The notes beneath the pieces were generated by a model. That model was not told the origin of the DNA, ran no database searches, and saw only the letters and a program-made list of their open reading frames with translations. The translations under genes and the position numbers were made by a program. DNA of 64,000 bases from a virus, in IMG/VR virus record IMGVR_UViG_3300046810_000170, positions 1 through 64,000 of that record; one strand, given 5' to 3'. Below, piece after piece: positions 25,165-33,563 of this stretch (within the stretch, counting starts at the first letter, position 1; each line of letters opens with the position of its first letter).

Positions 25165-25965
25165 TTAGCGGTTGAAGAGGATGGCCGCTGCAGGTCCGTA
25201 TTCAGCGTAAAGAGGATCGCTCTCGACACCAGAGTACGGAGTGAACTCAAACGGCAGGTTGCCGAAGTTGTCCGTCTGGAACGCGACACCGAGACCCTTC
25301 GTGATCTTGACCTTCGGCAGGTAGATCGTGAACGGCGCGTTGTCGACCGGTAGGAGGCCGACGATCTTGACCGCGAATTCCGGCTGCACATCCGTGCCAC
25401 CAACGTCGATACGCTTGACCTTACCGATACGGGTACCGATCGGGAACGTGACCGTCGCAGATGGCTCGTAGCCAGCGGCGAGGGTGATCGTGGTCTTGGC
25501 CGCAGCGAAGGCAGACGAGGCGACCTTGGCAATGTGGACCTTATCGTCCAGGCCGTTCTGCAGGAAGATGTAGTCGCCGGCACTCAGCTTCGCACTGATG
25601 TCGGTGCCAACTTCGATCGTCTTGCCAGCCGTTGCGTAGGCGCCGGATGCGATCCAGATGTCGGTGATCGAATCGAACTCAACGCCCGAGGCGTCGAGAC
25701 CAGCTGCGTAAGCCATGTTGCGGAGCGTGTACTCGTAGACTTCCATCGAGCACTTCAGGCCTTCGCCGTTCTTGACGGACATGACGACCGAGTTCTTGAC
25801 GCCCTGCGTGAGCTCGACGAACGTCGGATCAGCGGTCATCTGGAAGTTCTTGACGAGACCGATCGAGTGTTCGGCAGGGTTGAGTTGGTGCAGCTTGTCA
25901 GGAGCGCCAATCATGACGGTCGCCGTAGAAAGAAGGAAGTTTTTGGTCTTAGCGTTGCCAGCCAT
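25165..25965 (-). CDS. Major tail (tube) protein
   Basis: 266 residues, ATG 25965 preceded by GAGGAA. Starts AGNAKTKNFLLSTATVMIG, typical of tube proteins (Val, Thr and Asp rich strands), with an insert GAYATAGKTIEVGTDISAKLSAGDYIF and the ending SDPLYAEYGPAAAILFNR. Located between the tail terminator and the chaperones. It polymerises around the tape measure to form the tube. Confidence 0.85.
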   Translation of the reverse strand: MAGNAKTKNFLLSTATVMIGAPDKLHQLNPAEHSIGLVKNFQMTADPTFVELTQGVKNSVVMSVKNGEGLKCSMEVYEYTLRNMAYAAGLDASGVEFDSITDIWIASGAYATAGKTIEVGTDISAKLSAGDYIFLQNGLDDKVHIAKVASSAFAAAKTTITLAAGYEPSATVTFPIGTRIGKVKRIDVGGTDVQPEFAVKIVGLLPVDNAPFTIYLPKVKITKGLGVAFQTDNFGNLPFEFTPYSGVESDPLYAEYGPAAAILFNR

Positions 25966-26004
25966 GGGTGAGAGTTCCTCATTGTTCAGAACAGGTGTTG
26001 CTGC

Positions 26005-26032
26005 TTGATAAATGAGGAGAGATACTTATATT
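26005..26032 (+). promoter_or_regulatory. Sigma70-like promoter for the Arc-like gene
   Basis: TTGATA (26005-26010), 16-nt spacer, TATATT (26027-26032), about 34 nt before the ATG of the plus-strand gene at 26066. It lies in the only free space between two minus-strand tail genes. Confidence 0.5.
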
Positions 26033-26065
26033 TGCTAGGCACAAGATTATTCAAAATGGTGGGAA

Positions 26066-26269
26066 ATGCGTCGTCTTTCAACTAGCCTTCCAGACGAGTT
26101 ATTTGCACTGCTTGAAGGCAGAGCAGAGATCAATCGTCGATCGATGAACAAGGAAGTCATCTTCCTTCTTGAAGCCGCGCTCGCTGCAGAGCACGGCGAT
26201 AATCTGGAGATCCTCCGGACTGTCATGATTGCCCAGGGCGGGCTCTCGTCTCTCAGCCAGTCGCAGTGA
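26066..26269 (+). CDS. Arc-type ribbon-helix-helix DNA-binding protein
   Basis: 67 residues. RRLSTSLPDELFALLEGRAE gives the strand and first helix; INRRSMNKEVIFLLEAALAAE gives the second helix with the Arc-like RSMNxE pattern. Encoded opposite to all neighbours with its own promoter, so it is probably an independently expressed repressor, for instance in a prophage state or as an anti-late regulator. Its 3' end overlaps the tail-terminator gene by 17 nt on the other strand. Confidence 0.8.
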   Translation: MRRLSTSLPDELFALLEGRAEINRRSMNKEVIFLLEAALAAEHGDNLEILRTVMIAQGGLSSLSQSQ

Positions 26270-26705
26270 CTGGGTCGAAGACAAACTGACATTGAACGAA
26301 TTGGAGAGGGCGGGCATCCGCCCTCGTCATTGGTAGCACAATCGTCCCATCGACAATGTGAAACCATCCCTTCTGCTCGAGCGTCTCATGATCGTAGAAG
26401 GGCACTTTCATCCCCGGCCGCAGCCGGTTGAAAACCTCTCCCACATAATTGCGAAGCCTGAAGAGATTGCTGTCGTCGGCATAGGTCGACACACCGATCG
26501 TGAACGAGCCGTTGAACAACTCAGGCTGATCCTCCGTGAAGGTGATCGCCGTTGTGCCAATGAGGTCGCCTTCTGGCAGCTCCTGGATGTTGGCATGGGC
26601 TTCCCAGTCCACGTATTCAATGTCGACGCCTGGGTATTTGGCTCGACGATCGTCGATGATATCGTTCGAGAAGGCGACGATGGATCCCCAAATGTTCTCA
26701 TACAT
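26253..26705 (-). CDS. Tail terminator protein
   Basis: 150 residues. Layout NDIIDDRRAKYPGVDIEYVDWEAHANIQELPEGDLIG...LRNYVGEVFNRLRPGM...LPMTRADARPLQFVQCQF fits lambda U/gp10-like terminators: N-terminal helix then a beta sheet. Placed just upstream of the tail tube gene as in other siphophages. Caps the tail when tape length is reached. Assignment rests mainly on order and size. Confidence 0.65.
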   Translation of the reverse strand: MYENIWGSIVAFSNDIIDDRRAKYPGVDIEYVDWEAHANIQELPEGDLIGTTAITFTEDQPELFNGSFTIGVSTYADDSNLFRLRNYVGEVFNRLRPGMKVPFYDHETLEQKGWFHIVDGTIVLPMTRADARPLQFVQCQFVFDPVTATG

Positions 26706-26717
26706 ATTAGCAAACCC

Positions 26718-27578
26718 TTACTTGAGGCTGTTCTGGATCGTGGTCGCAACAATCCGCGGTATGCGGTTCAGCGCCCAGAAGGTGAAGATCGGCTGGAGGA
26801 GCGGACGATGATGTCCGTCTACACCACGTAGCTTTCGAAGTGACGGCTTGGAGATCCCGAGGCTCCGTTCGAACAGAACATTCGGATCCCAGTTCGAGAC
26901 TTCAGCGGTATGGGCACCAGGTAGGTTCTTGAGGTTGGCCTTCGGCAAGAAGGCAATCTGGATCTTGCCGACCTTGATGCGCTTCGGAAGATCCTTCGAC
27001 GAGCGGAAGTTCTTCGCGTTGCCCTTCATGTAACCCACTGTGACCGTGCCGGTCTTGGTCGTGATGGTCTTGGCGAGCTGGCGCAGCTCAGCCTGCAGAG
27101 CACCGGTGTGGACGAAGTATTGCCGCGCTCGCTCGCGAGGAGAGTCACCTCGGCCGGCGACAGCTCCGTTTGCCTGGGTGTTCGACTTCTTCATAATGGT
27201 CTTGCGGCTCAGCGCTTCCCAATAGATGACGTCGCCAGTCTTGAGGCTTTCGATCTGGGCCTTACTGGCATTGACAATCGGATTGTATGGCTCCGACCAA
27301 TCGAAATGGATTGCCGTCTCTGCACCCCTACCCTTCATGGCCACATTCGATTTCGTACCAACCATGGTGTTAGCTGCGAAATTAACTGCGGCCTCGAGCG
27401 AGCGCTCCACACGGCCGGTCAGCTTTGCCCGCAACGCCTGGACCTGGACGCGGTCGACAGTTGCGGCTTGGTCCACGGTCTTCACGCCTACCGCCTGGAT
27501 GAACTGGTCGATGCCTTCAGACATCTCAGCGTTGCTGACCTTGCGGTTCCCGACCTTGAAGGTGACCTTGACGGGCAC
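26718..27578 (-). CDS. Neck / tail-completion protein (Z-like)
   Basis: 286 residues starting with GTG 27578 that shares its G with the upstream stop (TAGTG). Basic, with RKTIMKKSNTQANGAVAGRGDSPRERARQYFVHTGALQAELRQLAKTI and a conserved-looking HTAEVSNWDPNVLFERSLG. Size and place between connector and terminator genes fit minor tail Z or HK97 gp10-type neck proteins. Not certain. Confidence 0.55.
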   Translation of the reverse strand: MPVKVTFKVGNRKVSNAEMSEGIDQFIQAVGVKTVDQAATVDRVQVQALRAKLTGRVERSLEAAVNFAANTMVGTKSNVAMKGRGAETAIHFDWSEPYNPIVNASKAQIESLKTGDVIYWEALSRKTIMKKSNTQANGAVAGRGDSPRERARQYFVHTGALQAELRQLAKTITTKTGTVTVGYMKGNAKNFRSSKDLPKRIKVGKIQIAFLPKANLKNLPGAHTAEVSNWDPNVLFERSLGISKPSLRKLRGVDGHHRPLLQPIFTFWALNRIPRIVATTIQNSLK

Positions 27579-28123
27579 TACTGGATCTCCGCGAGATAGA
27601 CACCACGGACGACATCGATACGCTTGACCGTCATGCCCCTGACGATGTCGTTGAGCTCGAGCTTTGCCGCGGTGAAGACGGTGAAGGATTGCTCCTTCAC
27701 ACGCATGGTGCCATCGGCCTGCTCACGGTTCACACGTTCAGGCAGGATCCAGATATCACCAAGCGGCTGTCGGCCGGCGGACTTCGGCCGCTTTGTCAGC
27801 GGGTCGATGACTTGCGTCTCGCGCTCCCAGGCCACCTGCTCGGTGAGTGGGATCAGCATGTGCGATCGGTACTCAGCGACGTTGTAGGCGAAGGAGCCAT
27901 CGTGGTCGGCCACCAGGTAACGGCGCTCGAGGCCGTCGATGATCACGTCGAGGGTCTGGACCAGGCAGTCCGGAGAAACGCGGAGGAGACGACGGGGGAA
28001 GCTGAAATCGTAGCCGATCAGCTTGCCCTCGAGATCCTGCTCGACGGTGCCTTTGAATGGCAGTCCGTCGTCACGATACATCAGGCTGTCGAAACGAAGG
28101 CCGGCGGTTTTCAGGCTAACCAT
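27578..28123 (-). CDS. Head-closure / neck protein candidate
   Basis: 181 residues. Contains FDSLMYRDDGLPFKGTVEQDLEGKLIGYDFSFPRRLLRVS and ends with ELNDIVRGMTVKRIDVVRGVYLAEIQ, a beta-rich end like stopper proteins that plug the connector. The call is by position between the connector adaptor and Z-like genes. Confidence 0.5.
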   Translation of the reverse strand: MVSLKTAGLRFDSLMYRDDGLPFKGTVEQDLEGKLIGYDFSFPRRLLRVSPDCLVQTLDVIIDGLERRYLVADHDGSFAYNVAEYRSHMLIPLTEQVAWERETQVIDPLTKRPKSAGRQPLGDIWILPERVNREQADGTMRVKEQSFTVFTAAKLELNDIVRGMTVKRIDVVRGVYLAEIQ

Positions 28124-28126
28124 TCA

Positions 28127-28846
28127 TCACCCCGTGATTGCGTCAGTGTTCGAGGTGACCAGGAAGAACGACGGCGTGACTTCGTTCTTGGTCACGACCT
28201 GGTCGATGGCTTCCTGGTAGCGCTTCTCGGCTTCGATCTTCAGCTTGTCGAGCTCCTTCAGATCCACGCGGCTGAATTCCTTGACGCCGTTCTTCTCGGA
28301 CTGAGCCATCCGCTGCTTGGCGGATGGCAGCACATCGAGAACAGCTCGCATGCAGATCAGGGTGTTAGCGGCGAGCTCGGCCGTGGTGCCCGAAACGAGT
28401 GCTGCTGCGAGCTCGTCGGCGCCGATTTCACGCTCGACCGTGAGGAACGCGGAGAAGATATCGATGTCAGAGTCCGGGAGCTCGTGCTCCTCGATACCGA
28501 TGAAGGCGCGGACTTGTTGACCAGTTGTGGTGTGGACGGGTTCCGGCACAACGCGGTAAGCGCGATTGAGCTGGACTTCCTGACCCTGGACGGTGAATTT
28601 GACGACGACTGTGCGGCGCTCAAAGCTGCGCGTCGGGTCGATCTGGTGGGCCGACGACGGAACGAGGACCGTCATCTGATAGGTCGCGGAGGTGGTGACA
28701 TAAGGAATGTCCTCCAGCCCTGGCATAGCGGCGCCCGCCTGGTTGCGGACGGTGTATGTTACGGACCCGAGATCAGGGGCAACCGGCCGGTCGCCAACCA
28801 TGAATGGGATGGTCAATGCAGACGGTGTGCCCCCGATGATGTCCAT
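28127..28846 (-). CDS. Head-tail connector adaptor candidate
   Basis: 239 residues. N-terminal 100 residues are beta-rich; residues 110-239 are mostly helical (DIFSAFLTVEREIGADELAAALVSGTTAELAANTLICMRAVLDVL), as in gp6/gp15-like adaptors. It starts at ATG 28846 within a TAATG junction. Function inferred from place downstream of the capsid gene. Confidence 0.5.
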   Translation of the reverse strand: MDIIGGTPSALTIPFMVGDRPVAPDLGSVTYTVRNQAGAAMPGLEDIPYVTTSATYQMTVLVPSSAHQIDPTRSFERRTVVVKFTVQGQEVQLNRAYRVVPEPVHTTTGQQVRAFIGIEEHELPDSDIDIFSAFLTVEREIGADELAAALVSGTTAELAANTLICMRAVLDVLPSAKQRMAQSEKNGVKEFSRVDLKELDKLKIEAEKRYQEAIDQVVTKNEVTPSFFLVTSNTDAITG

Positions 28847-29133
28847 TACTTAACCTTCCGTACCTTCGGAGCCGCAGGTGCGTTCTCGTCGAACTTCGAG
28901 AGGAAGGATGCGATCGCGAGATCGCGGTCTCCAGAGTCGATCCAGAAGGCCAGGAACTCTTCGTCGGTGGCTTCGTCCGGAACATCAGCAACCTTAGTCA
29001 CCTGGCCGAGAGCGATACGGGAGTCGATGAAGCCAGAGCGGGCTACAACAGAGGGACGGTGAGCCTGGATGTCATGCCCAGTGGACATATCCGCCAGCAT
29101 GAAGTCACCAGTGGTCTCAGCAAGAATTTTCAC
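28846..29133 (-). CDS. Small head/neck protein of unknown function
   Basis: 95 residues from GTG 29133 with a strong AGGAGA site. N-terminal ILAETTGDFMLAD, C-terminus lysine-rich (APKVRKVK). Often a similar small gene lies directly after the major capsid gene in phages and encodes a capsid-fitting or decoration factor. Not recognised. Confidence 0.6.
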   Translation of the reverse strand: MKILAETTGDFMLADMSTGHDIQAHRPSVVARSGFIDSRIALGQVTKVADVPDEATDEEFLAFWIDSGDRDLAIASFLSKFDENAPAAPKVRKVK

Positions 29134-29153
29134 GGGGGTTCTCCTAATAGAAA

Positions 29154-29182
29154 GCCCGTCGTCCAGGGTTTGAACGACGGGC
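29154..29182 (-). terminator. Hairpin after the major capsid gene
   Basis: GCCCGTCGT (29154-29162) pairs with ACGACGGGC (29174-29182). On the minus strand TTTCTATT follows. It lies between the capsid gene and a GTG-started small gene and would reduce read-through, favouring capsid excess. Confidence 0.65.
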
Positions 29183-29203
29183 CGGTTGGGTGCTTCTCGG
29201 TGA

Positions 29204-30391
29204 TTAAGCCGAGAAGTCGAAGATCGAGCGGGTGTCTCCGAAGTTCATCTTGTAACCAGCGTTTGTGGTCTTGGTGACCGTGACCGACTGGTTGGTGATG
29301 GAGCGTTCGGACTCCTCGATATCCGAGCCGGCTTCGATCAGCTCTTCCATGGTGTCACCCTTGGAGAGACCAATGAGCTTGCCGACCGGGGCATCGCTGG
29401 CGATCGCGAAGTTGGCAACGCCCTGCAGAAGCGGGATGCCGCCGAGCTGGAAGCCCTGAGCCTGAGCGATCTCAACCTCAGTCTTGCCCTGGAGGGCAGC
29501 GTTCGGCATGACGAACAGCTCGAGCCATTCCAGGTAGGCGTCCCAGTTACCGACAACCGTGTCGATCGGGGTGCCAGCCTTGGCGCGGTTGATCATCCAC
29601 TTGACGAGGGCACGGCGGCTGATCTTGCCAGCGGTTGCACCAGCGTCGAGGCTGGACTGCGTGACGACTGGAGCAGCGGCATTCACGCCGTCACCGTTCA
29701 CGAGCAGAGATACCGCGGCCGAAACCTTGGACATCTCAGCTTCGCGCAGCATGCGGACGAAGTATGGCGTCATCAGATCGAGGCGGGCTCGACGGCCAAA
29801 CTCGTACGAATAACGCAGACCACCACCGTGCTTGAAGATCTGGACCGAGGTCTGGCTGGACCGGATCGTGCGAACCGGTACGCGACCAAGTTCTGCAACC
29901 GCACGAGTCGTCTGGTAGTCGTCCTGCTTGTCATCGATCACCGTCGAAATCATTTCGTTGCCCGAAATGGAACGCGACTGGGAGATCAACGGCTGAACGC
30001 TCTCGAGCTGGCTCTGGCGGTACTTCCAGCGGACCATGTCGTCGACAACTTCCGGGAACAGCGCACGGGTACCGGCGTAGGTCTGGAAGGTGTCGGACGC
30101 GGCGTCGAGGACAACGCCCTGGGCGAAGTCATCACGAACCGGGAGGTTCAGGAAGGCCAGGGAGGCTTCGTAGCCATTCAGGAAGCCGTTGGCGTCCTGG
30201 TAACGTTCGGAGTGCTCGGACTGCGAGGCGTCGATCGCCAGTGTCAGGAAGTCACGCAGATTGAGGCCGAAGTTCTTAGCTTCGCGAATGAGCTTCGCAG
30301 CTTCGCTCTTCGATGCCGCCTCGTCTTCCACCAGGAGTACGCGAAGGGTTTCTACGCCACGACGCTGAACTCGAGTAAGGGATTCGGTCAT
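29204..30391 (-). CDS. Major capsid protein
   Basis: 395 residues. The first 110 residues are helical and probably a delta-like scaffold segment; the rest fits an HK97-fold capsid (VQPLISQSRSISGNEMISTVID, VLVKWMINRAKAGTPIDTVVGNWDAYLEW-like core, ending SVTVTKTTNAGYKMNFGDTRSIF). Position between decoration/protease genes and connector genes is standard. Forms the icosahedral shell. Confidence 0.85.
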   Translation of the reverse strand: MTESLTRVQRRGVETLRVLLVEDEAASKSEAAKLIREAKNFGLNLRDFLTLAIDASQSEHSERYQDANGFLNGYEASLAFLNLPVRDDFAQGVVLDAASDTFQTYAGTRALFPEVVDDMVRWKYRQSQLESVQPLISQSRSISGNEMISTVIDDKQDDYQTTRAVAELGRVPVRTIRSSQTSVQIFKHGGGLRYSYEFGRRARLDLMTPYFVRMLREAEMSKVSAAVSLLVNGDGVNAAAPVVTQSSLDAGATAGKISRRALVKWMINRAKAGTPIDTVVGNWDAYLEWLELFVMPNAALQGKTEVEIAQAQGFQLGGIPLLQGVANFAIASDAPVGKLIGLSKGDTMEELIEAGSDIEESERSITNQSVTVTKTTNAGYKMNFGDTRSIFDFSA

Positions 30392-30430
30392 TTCAAAAAT
30401 TCTCCGTTGAGTTTGGGGCGGCGCGGCGCG

Positions 30431-30829
30431 TTAGACCAGGACGACGACGGCGTCGGTCCCGATGATTTCCGCGACGAAGTTCTTGGTGGCGTCGTTCGCA
30501 GCGGCCTTCTTGACTGTGCCGCTACCGCCGCCGATGACCGTGTCGCCAACTGCGGCTGCATCGCCGTTCTTGATCGGAAGCAGGTTTGCGAACTTCAGAG
30601 CGACGGCGCCGACGAGCTGACCTTCGACCTTGCGATCTTCGACAGTCGACAGACGGCCAACGATCACGTCGCCATCAGCGGCGAGCTTGACCTTGTTCGG
30701 CGCGGACGTGTCGAGCGACACTGCCTTGCCTACGTCAGCAGCGACGATGCCTGCTGCGAGCGTGAAGGTCAGGATGAAGTCTTCGAAGTGGAAACCACGA
30801 AGACTGACTTTGGTGTGGAAGGATGCCAT
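30431..30829 (-). CDS. Head decoration protein
   Basis: 132 residues. GIVAADVGKAVSLDTSAPNKVKLAADGDVIVGRLSTVEDRKVEGQLVGAVAL is the pattern of small beta-barrel stabilising proteins (DUF2190/lambda D-like trimers) placed beside capsid genes. It should sit on the outer capsid surface at three-fold positions. Confidence 0.8.
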   Translation of the reverse strand: MASFHTKVSLRGFHFEDFILTFTLAAGIVAADVGKAVSLDTSAPNKVKLAADGDVIVGRLSTVEDRKVEGQLVGAVALKFANLLPIKNGDAAAVGDTVIGGGSGTVKKAAANDATKNFVAEIIGTDAVVVLV

Positions 30830-30854
30830 GGTAGTTTATCTCCGTGGTGGGTGA

Positions 30855-31964
30855 TTAGCGGGCCGAGCGGAAAGCAGCGGCGTTGCGGGACGGCTGGTTC
30901 GCCAGGTCGGTCGGCTTGTCGCTGGCCTTGCCACCTGCCTGGATCACGAGAACAGCGGAGTGCTCGTTGATCAGGGCGGACAGCTCGGTGACCGTCTTCG
31001 GCAGTTCGACGTTGAGCTTGCCAACCTTCGTCAGGACGCTCTTGGCGACTTCCGAGAGGGCAGCAACGGCAGCATCGCGGTCAGCGGTGACAGCGTTGAC
31101 GTCGACAGCATTGGCAGCGGTCAGCTGGGTGTTCAGATCAGCGATCGTTGCGTCACGTTCGGTGATGGTGGCTTCGAGCGTGGTGACCTTGCCGGTTGCG
31201 TCCGTAAGGTCGCGCTTGGCGTTCGTGAGGTCAGCAGTCGTGGTCGTCAGGTTGGCGACGAGAGTTGCGAGGTCCATAGAATCTTCCTTGGAGGCGGTTG
31301 CGAGCAGGACGAGGGAGTTCGGATCCATCCCAGAGGCAGCGAGCTGCTCGAGGGACTGGCCGAAGTGCGACCGGTCGCGTGAAACGATCCGTGCATTTTG
31401 GGCGCCGCCCTGGCCGACGAGGGACAGCTCGAAAAACTTGTCGAGACCGACCATGCGGGCGTAGACGCCGTTTTTGCCGACCTGGTTTCCGTCGTTGTCC
31501 GTTCCGGACCAGATGTTGTCGGACGAGGAGTCGGGGCCGAAGTAATCAAAACCCGACTTGGAATTAAGCATCTGCTTTGCGAGAACAGAGACAGACACCT
31601 GGTCAACGCTGCCAGCCTCGATCTTGGTCGCCTGGTCATTGGCGGTCGGATCGAGGAAGAAGAGCACGCGGAGTTCGGACTCGACGCCCGTGTCTACGAC
31701 TTCACCATGGAAGACGCGGCCAATTGGGAGCGGCGAGGTGTTGTGCATGATCTGCACGGGGCGAGATTCACGCTTTAGCTCACCGGCCATCTCGAGGAGG
31801 AAGGCGCGATCGGCGCGAGCACCCTTGTAGAGCGGGTGTTCCTTACGGATCGGCAGGGTGTTGAAAGCAATCGCTTCGTAGACGCGCAGACCATCAACAT
31901 CGACGTCACCCGCCGAAGCGGTGAGTAGATCCTTGATGGCCTGTGTTTTTGCGATTTGCTTCAT
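30855..31964 (-). CDS. Prohead protease fused to scaffold region
   Basis: 369 residues. N-terminal about 190 residues: a herpes-protease-fold/S78-like maturation protease; H74 (VQIMHNTSPLPIGRVFHGEV) and a Ser in DQVSVSV are the likely catalytic residues. Residues 225-320 are a coiled coil (LTTTTADLTNAKRDLTDATGKVTTLEATITERDATIADLN), the usual scaffold part. It processes the prohead before DNA packaging. A perfect 12-bp inverted repeat covers its start codon. Confidence 0.78.
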   Translation of the reverse strand: MKQIAKTQAIKDLLTASAGDVDVDGLRVYEAIAFNTLPIRKEHPLYKGARADRAFLLEMAGELKRESRPVQIMHNTSPLPIGRVFHGEVVDTGVESELRVLFFLDPTANDQATKIEAGSVDQVSVSVLAKQMLNSKSGFDYFGPDSSSDNIWSGTDNDGNQVGKNGVYARMVGLDKFFELSLVGQGGAQNARIVSRDRSHFGQSLEQLAASGMDPNSLVLLATASKEDSMDLATLVANLTTTTADLTNAKRDLTDATGKVTTLEATITERDATIADLNTQLTAANAVDVNAVTADRDAAVAALSEVAKSVLTKVGKLNVELPKTVTELSALINEHSAVLVIQAGGKASDKPTDLANQPSRNAAAFRSAR

Positions 31965-31998
31965 CTGTCAGTGGTCCCGTGGGGTTCACTGACAGATG
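31962..31998 (-). promoter_or_regulatory. Perfect inverted repeat covering the protease start codon
   Basis: CATCTGTCAGTG (31962-31973) and CACTGACAGATG (31987-31998), 13-nt loop. On the minus-strand RNA the 3' arm ends in the ATG, and the weak GGGA ribosome-binding site is in the loop. Folding would hide the start. The 31999-32067 remainder shows no gene. Confidence 0.6.
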
Positions 31999-32067
31999 GA
32001 AATTTAGTTTAGGAAGTTCAATTAAAGCATTGAAGCACAATGATTAATTGTGATTCATTACGCTGCG

Positions 32068-32478
32068 TTAGGCCGGTGCCAGGACTTGCGTTGCTCTTTC
32101 CTCGCCAAGCACAGCGGTCAGGAAAGTTTGCAGGTTTCCAAAAAACTCGCTGTCACTTTGGACTTCAGTGGCCGAGTTCCAGATGCCCTGTAGTTTGGCT
32201 GATTGCGTCGACATGGCCGCGCTGGCTGTTTCGGCCTCCTCGTCAGACAGGCGCGTCCAAACCAGCAACTTCGACAGCACATAGGTGGTGATCGGTTCTG
32301 GTTCGACCAGCGGGTCGATCACTCCACCTTCAGCGATAAACTGCGGCCACGGTGGCACGTCGCTATTCACCGAGGGGAGGAAGTATTCGAGCCCGTCGTC
32401 ACCAACGGCTTTGATAGTGGGCTCTTGGCCAGGTATTGGCATCTGCCATTTAGCGGAAACGAATTTGGTGAGTGACAT
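32068..32478 (-). CDS. Tail-fibre-associated small protein
   Basis: 136 residues. Ends the fibre group; helical C-terminal half (SDEEAETASAAMSTQSAKLQGIWNSATEVQSDSEFFGNLQTFLTAVLGEERATQVL). Size and place resemble fibre-assembly chaperones, but no diagnostic motif is seen. Confidence 0.55.
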   Translation of the reverse strand: MSLTKFVSAKWQMPIPGQEPTIKAVGDDGLEYFLPSVNSDVPPWPQFIAEGGVIDPLVEPEPITTYVLSKLLVWTRLSDEEAETASAAMSTQSAKLQGIWNSATEVQSDSEFFGNLQTFLTAVLGEERATQVLAPA

Positions 32479-32480
32479 GG

Positions 32481-33563
32481 TTACATCCTCGCGTTCAAAA
32501 GAATATTGCAGCCGCCATAGGCTTGGCCAGCCGCCGTCGCGGTGACCTGCGGCCGGATCAAGCGGTCTGTGACGGCATTGGTTGCTAGGGCGGTGGCGTT
32601 TGCATATGAGACGCTAGTGTAGCCAGCAGTTGGTGTCGTTCGCATCGGCTCAAATTGGTGTGTGGTGATTACCAGTCCGCCTGCACTCGCGTAGGACGTG
32701 AAGATCAAACAAGAATTGATGTTGAAGAAATACCGTTTGCAATCGCGCAGATCGTTGCCGTATTCCGTCACCTCGAAGGGTGGCGCGATGCCTGTATTGT
32801 CGGGGTCGGCATAGAGCCCGACATCGGCAATGGCGAGGTTCTTATTAATCACCGACGCAAGGTTCGCTTGGCTGGCCAGGCCCACCTTGTTGCCGGTCTG
32901 CCACCCCTGCACGCCTTGATAAGTGGTGCCGCAGGCAGTGCAGAAATGCAACAGCATGCCAGCCGAGCCATCGGTTGCCCATGTGCCGCCTGATATCGGC
33001 GCGGGGATCGGAATATTGAAGGTCTTCCAAACACCCACGGCATCAAGAGTGAAAGGGTACAGGAACGAAACATTGCCTGCTGGATCAGTCACGGAAGCTG
33101 TATAGGTGCCAGCGATATCGGCATAGGCTGAAAAGCGCAGCACCGCGGGTATGGCCTTTGCCGGCGTTCCCCACGCAAAATCCTGCACTCGCTGGCCTTC
33201 AAGGGGTTGGTAAATCTGCCCATAATCGGTAGCCGCCAGTGATGCCTTGGCGACCCCGTAAGATTGCACCAGTGTGTTCTTGGCACGGGCGGGTGATACT
33301 ATCGCTGCCTGTGCCGCCTGCATCGTTAAGCCGCTAGAAGTAATCATCCACTGGTCGACCGGATAGGCACCAACCGTTGAGACGACGCTGGAGCCGTTCT
33401 CTTGGCTCACCTGCATAACAGGGTTGACGACGCGATTACGCCGGTCGGCCGTCTTTACATTGACCGGTGGTAGGCTCCACGCGATACCATCCCATGTGTA
33501 GATCGGCCCGACGCCAGAGTTGAAAACCTGCCCGACCGTGGGGTTAGTTGGAAAGTCGATCAT
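32481..33563 (-). CDS. Tail-fibre protein, paralogous to the C-terminal half of the large fibre
   Basis: 360 residues from ATG 33563 (ATGA overlap). Starts IDFPTNPTVGQVFNSGVGPIYTWDGIAW, a short fibre-attachment module shared with the next gene. Then RRNRVVNPVMQVSQENG and DVGLYADPDNTGIAPPFEV, near-copies of RRNRVVNPAMQISQENG and DVGLYLDPDKTGIPPKWEL in the 669-residue fibre. Both end with NARM. A receptor-binding domain that has been duplicated. Confidence 0.75.
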   Translation of the reverse strand: MIDFPTNPTVGQVFNSGVGPIYTWDGIAWSLPPVNVKTADRRNRVVNPVMQVSQENGSSVVSTVGAYPVDQWMITSSGLTMQAAQAAIVSPARAKNTLVQSYGVAKASLAATDYGQIYQPLEGQRVQDFAWGTPAKAIPAVLRFSAYADIAGTYTASVTDPAGNVSFLYPFTLDAVGVWKTFNIPIPAPISGGTWATDGSAGMLLHFCTACGTTYQGVQGWQTGNKVGLASQANLASVINKNLAIADVGLYADPDNTGIAPPFEVTEYGNDLRDCKRYFFNINSCLIFTSYASAGGLVITTHQFEPMRTTPTAGYTSVSYANATALATNAVTDRLIRPQVTATAAGQAYGGCNILLNARM

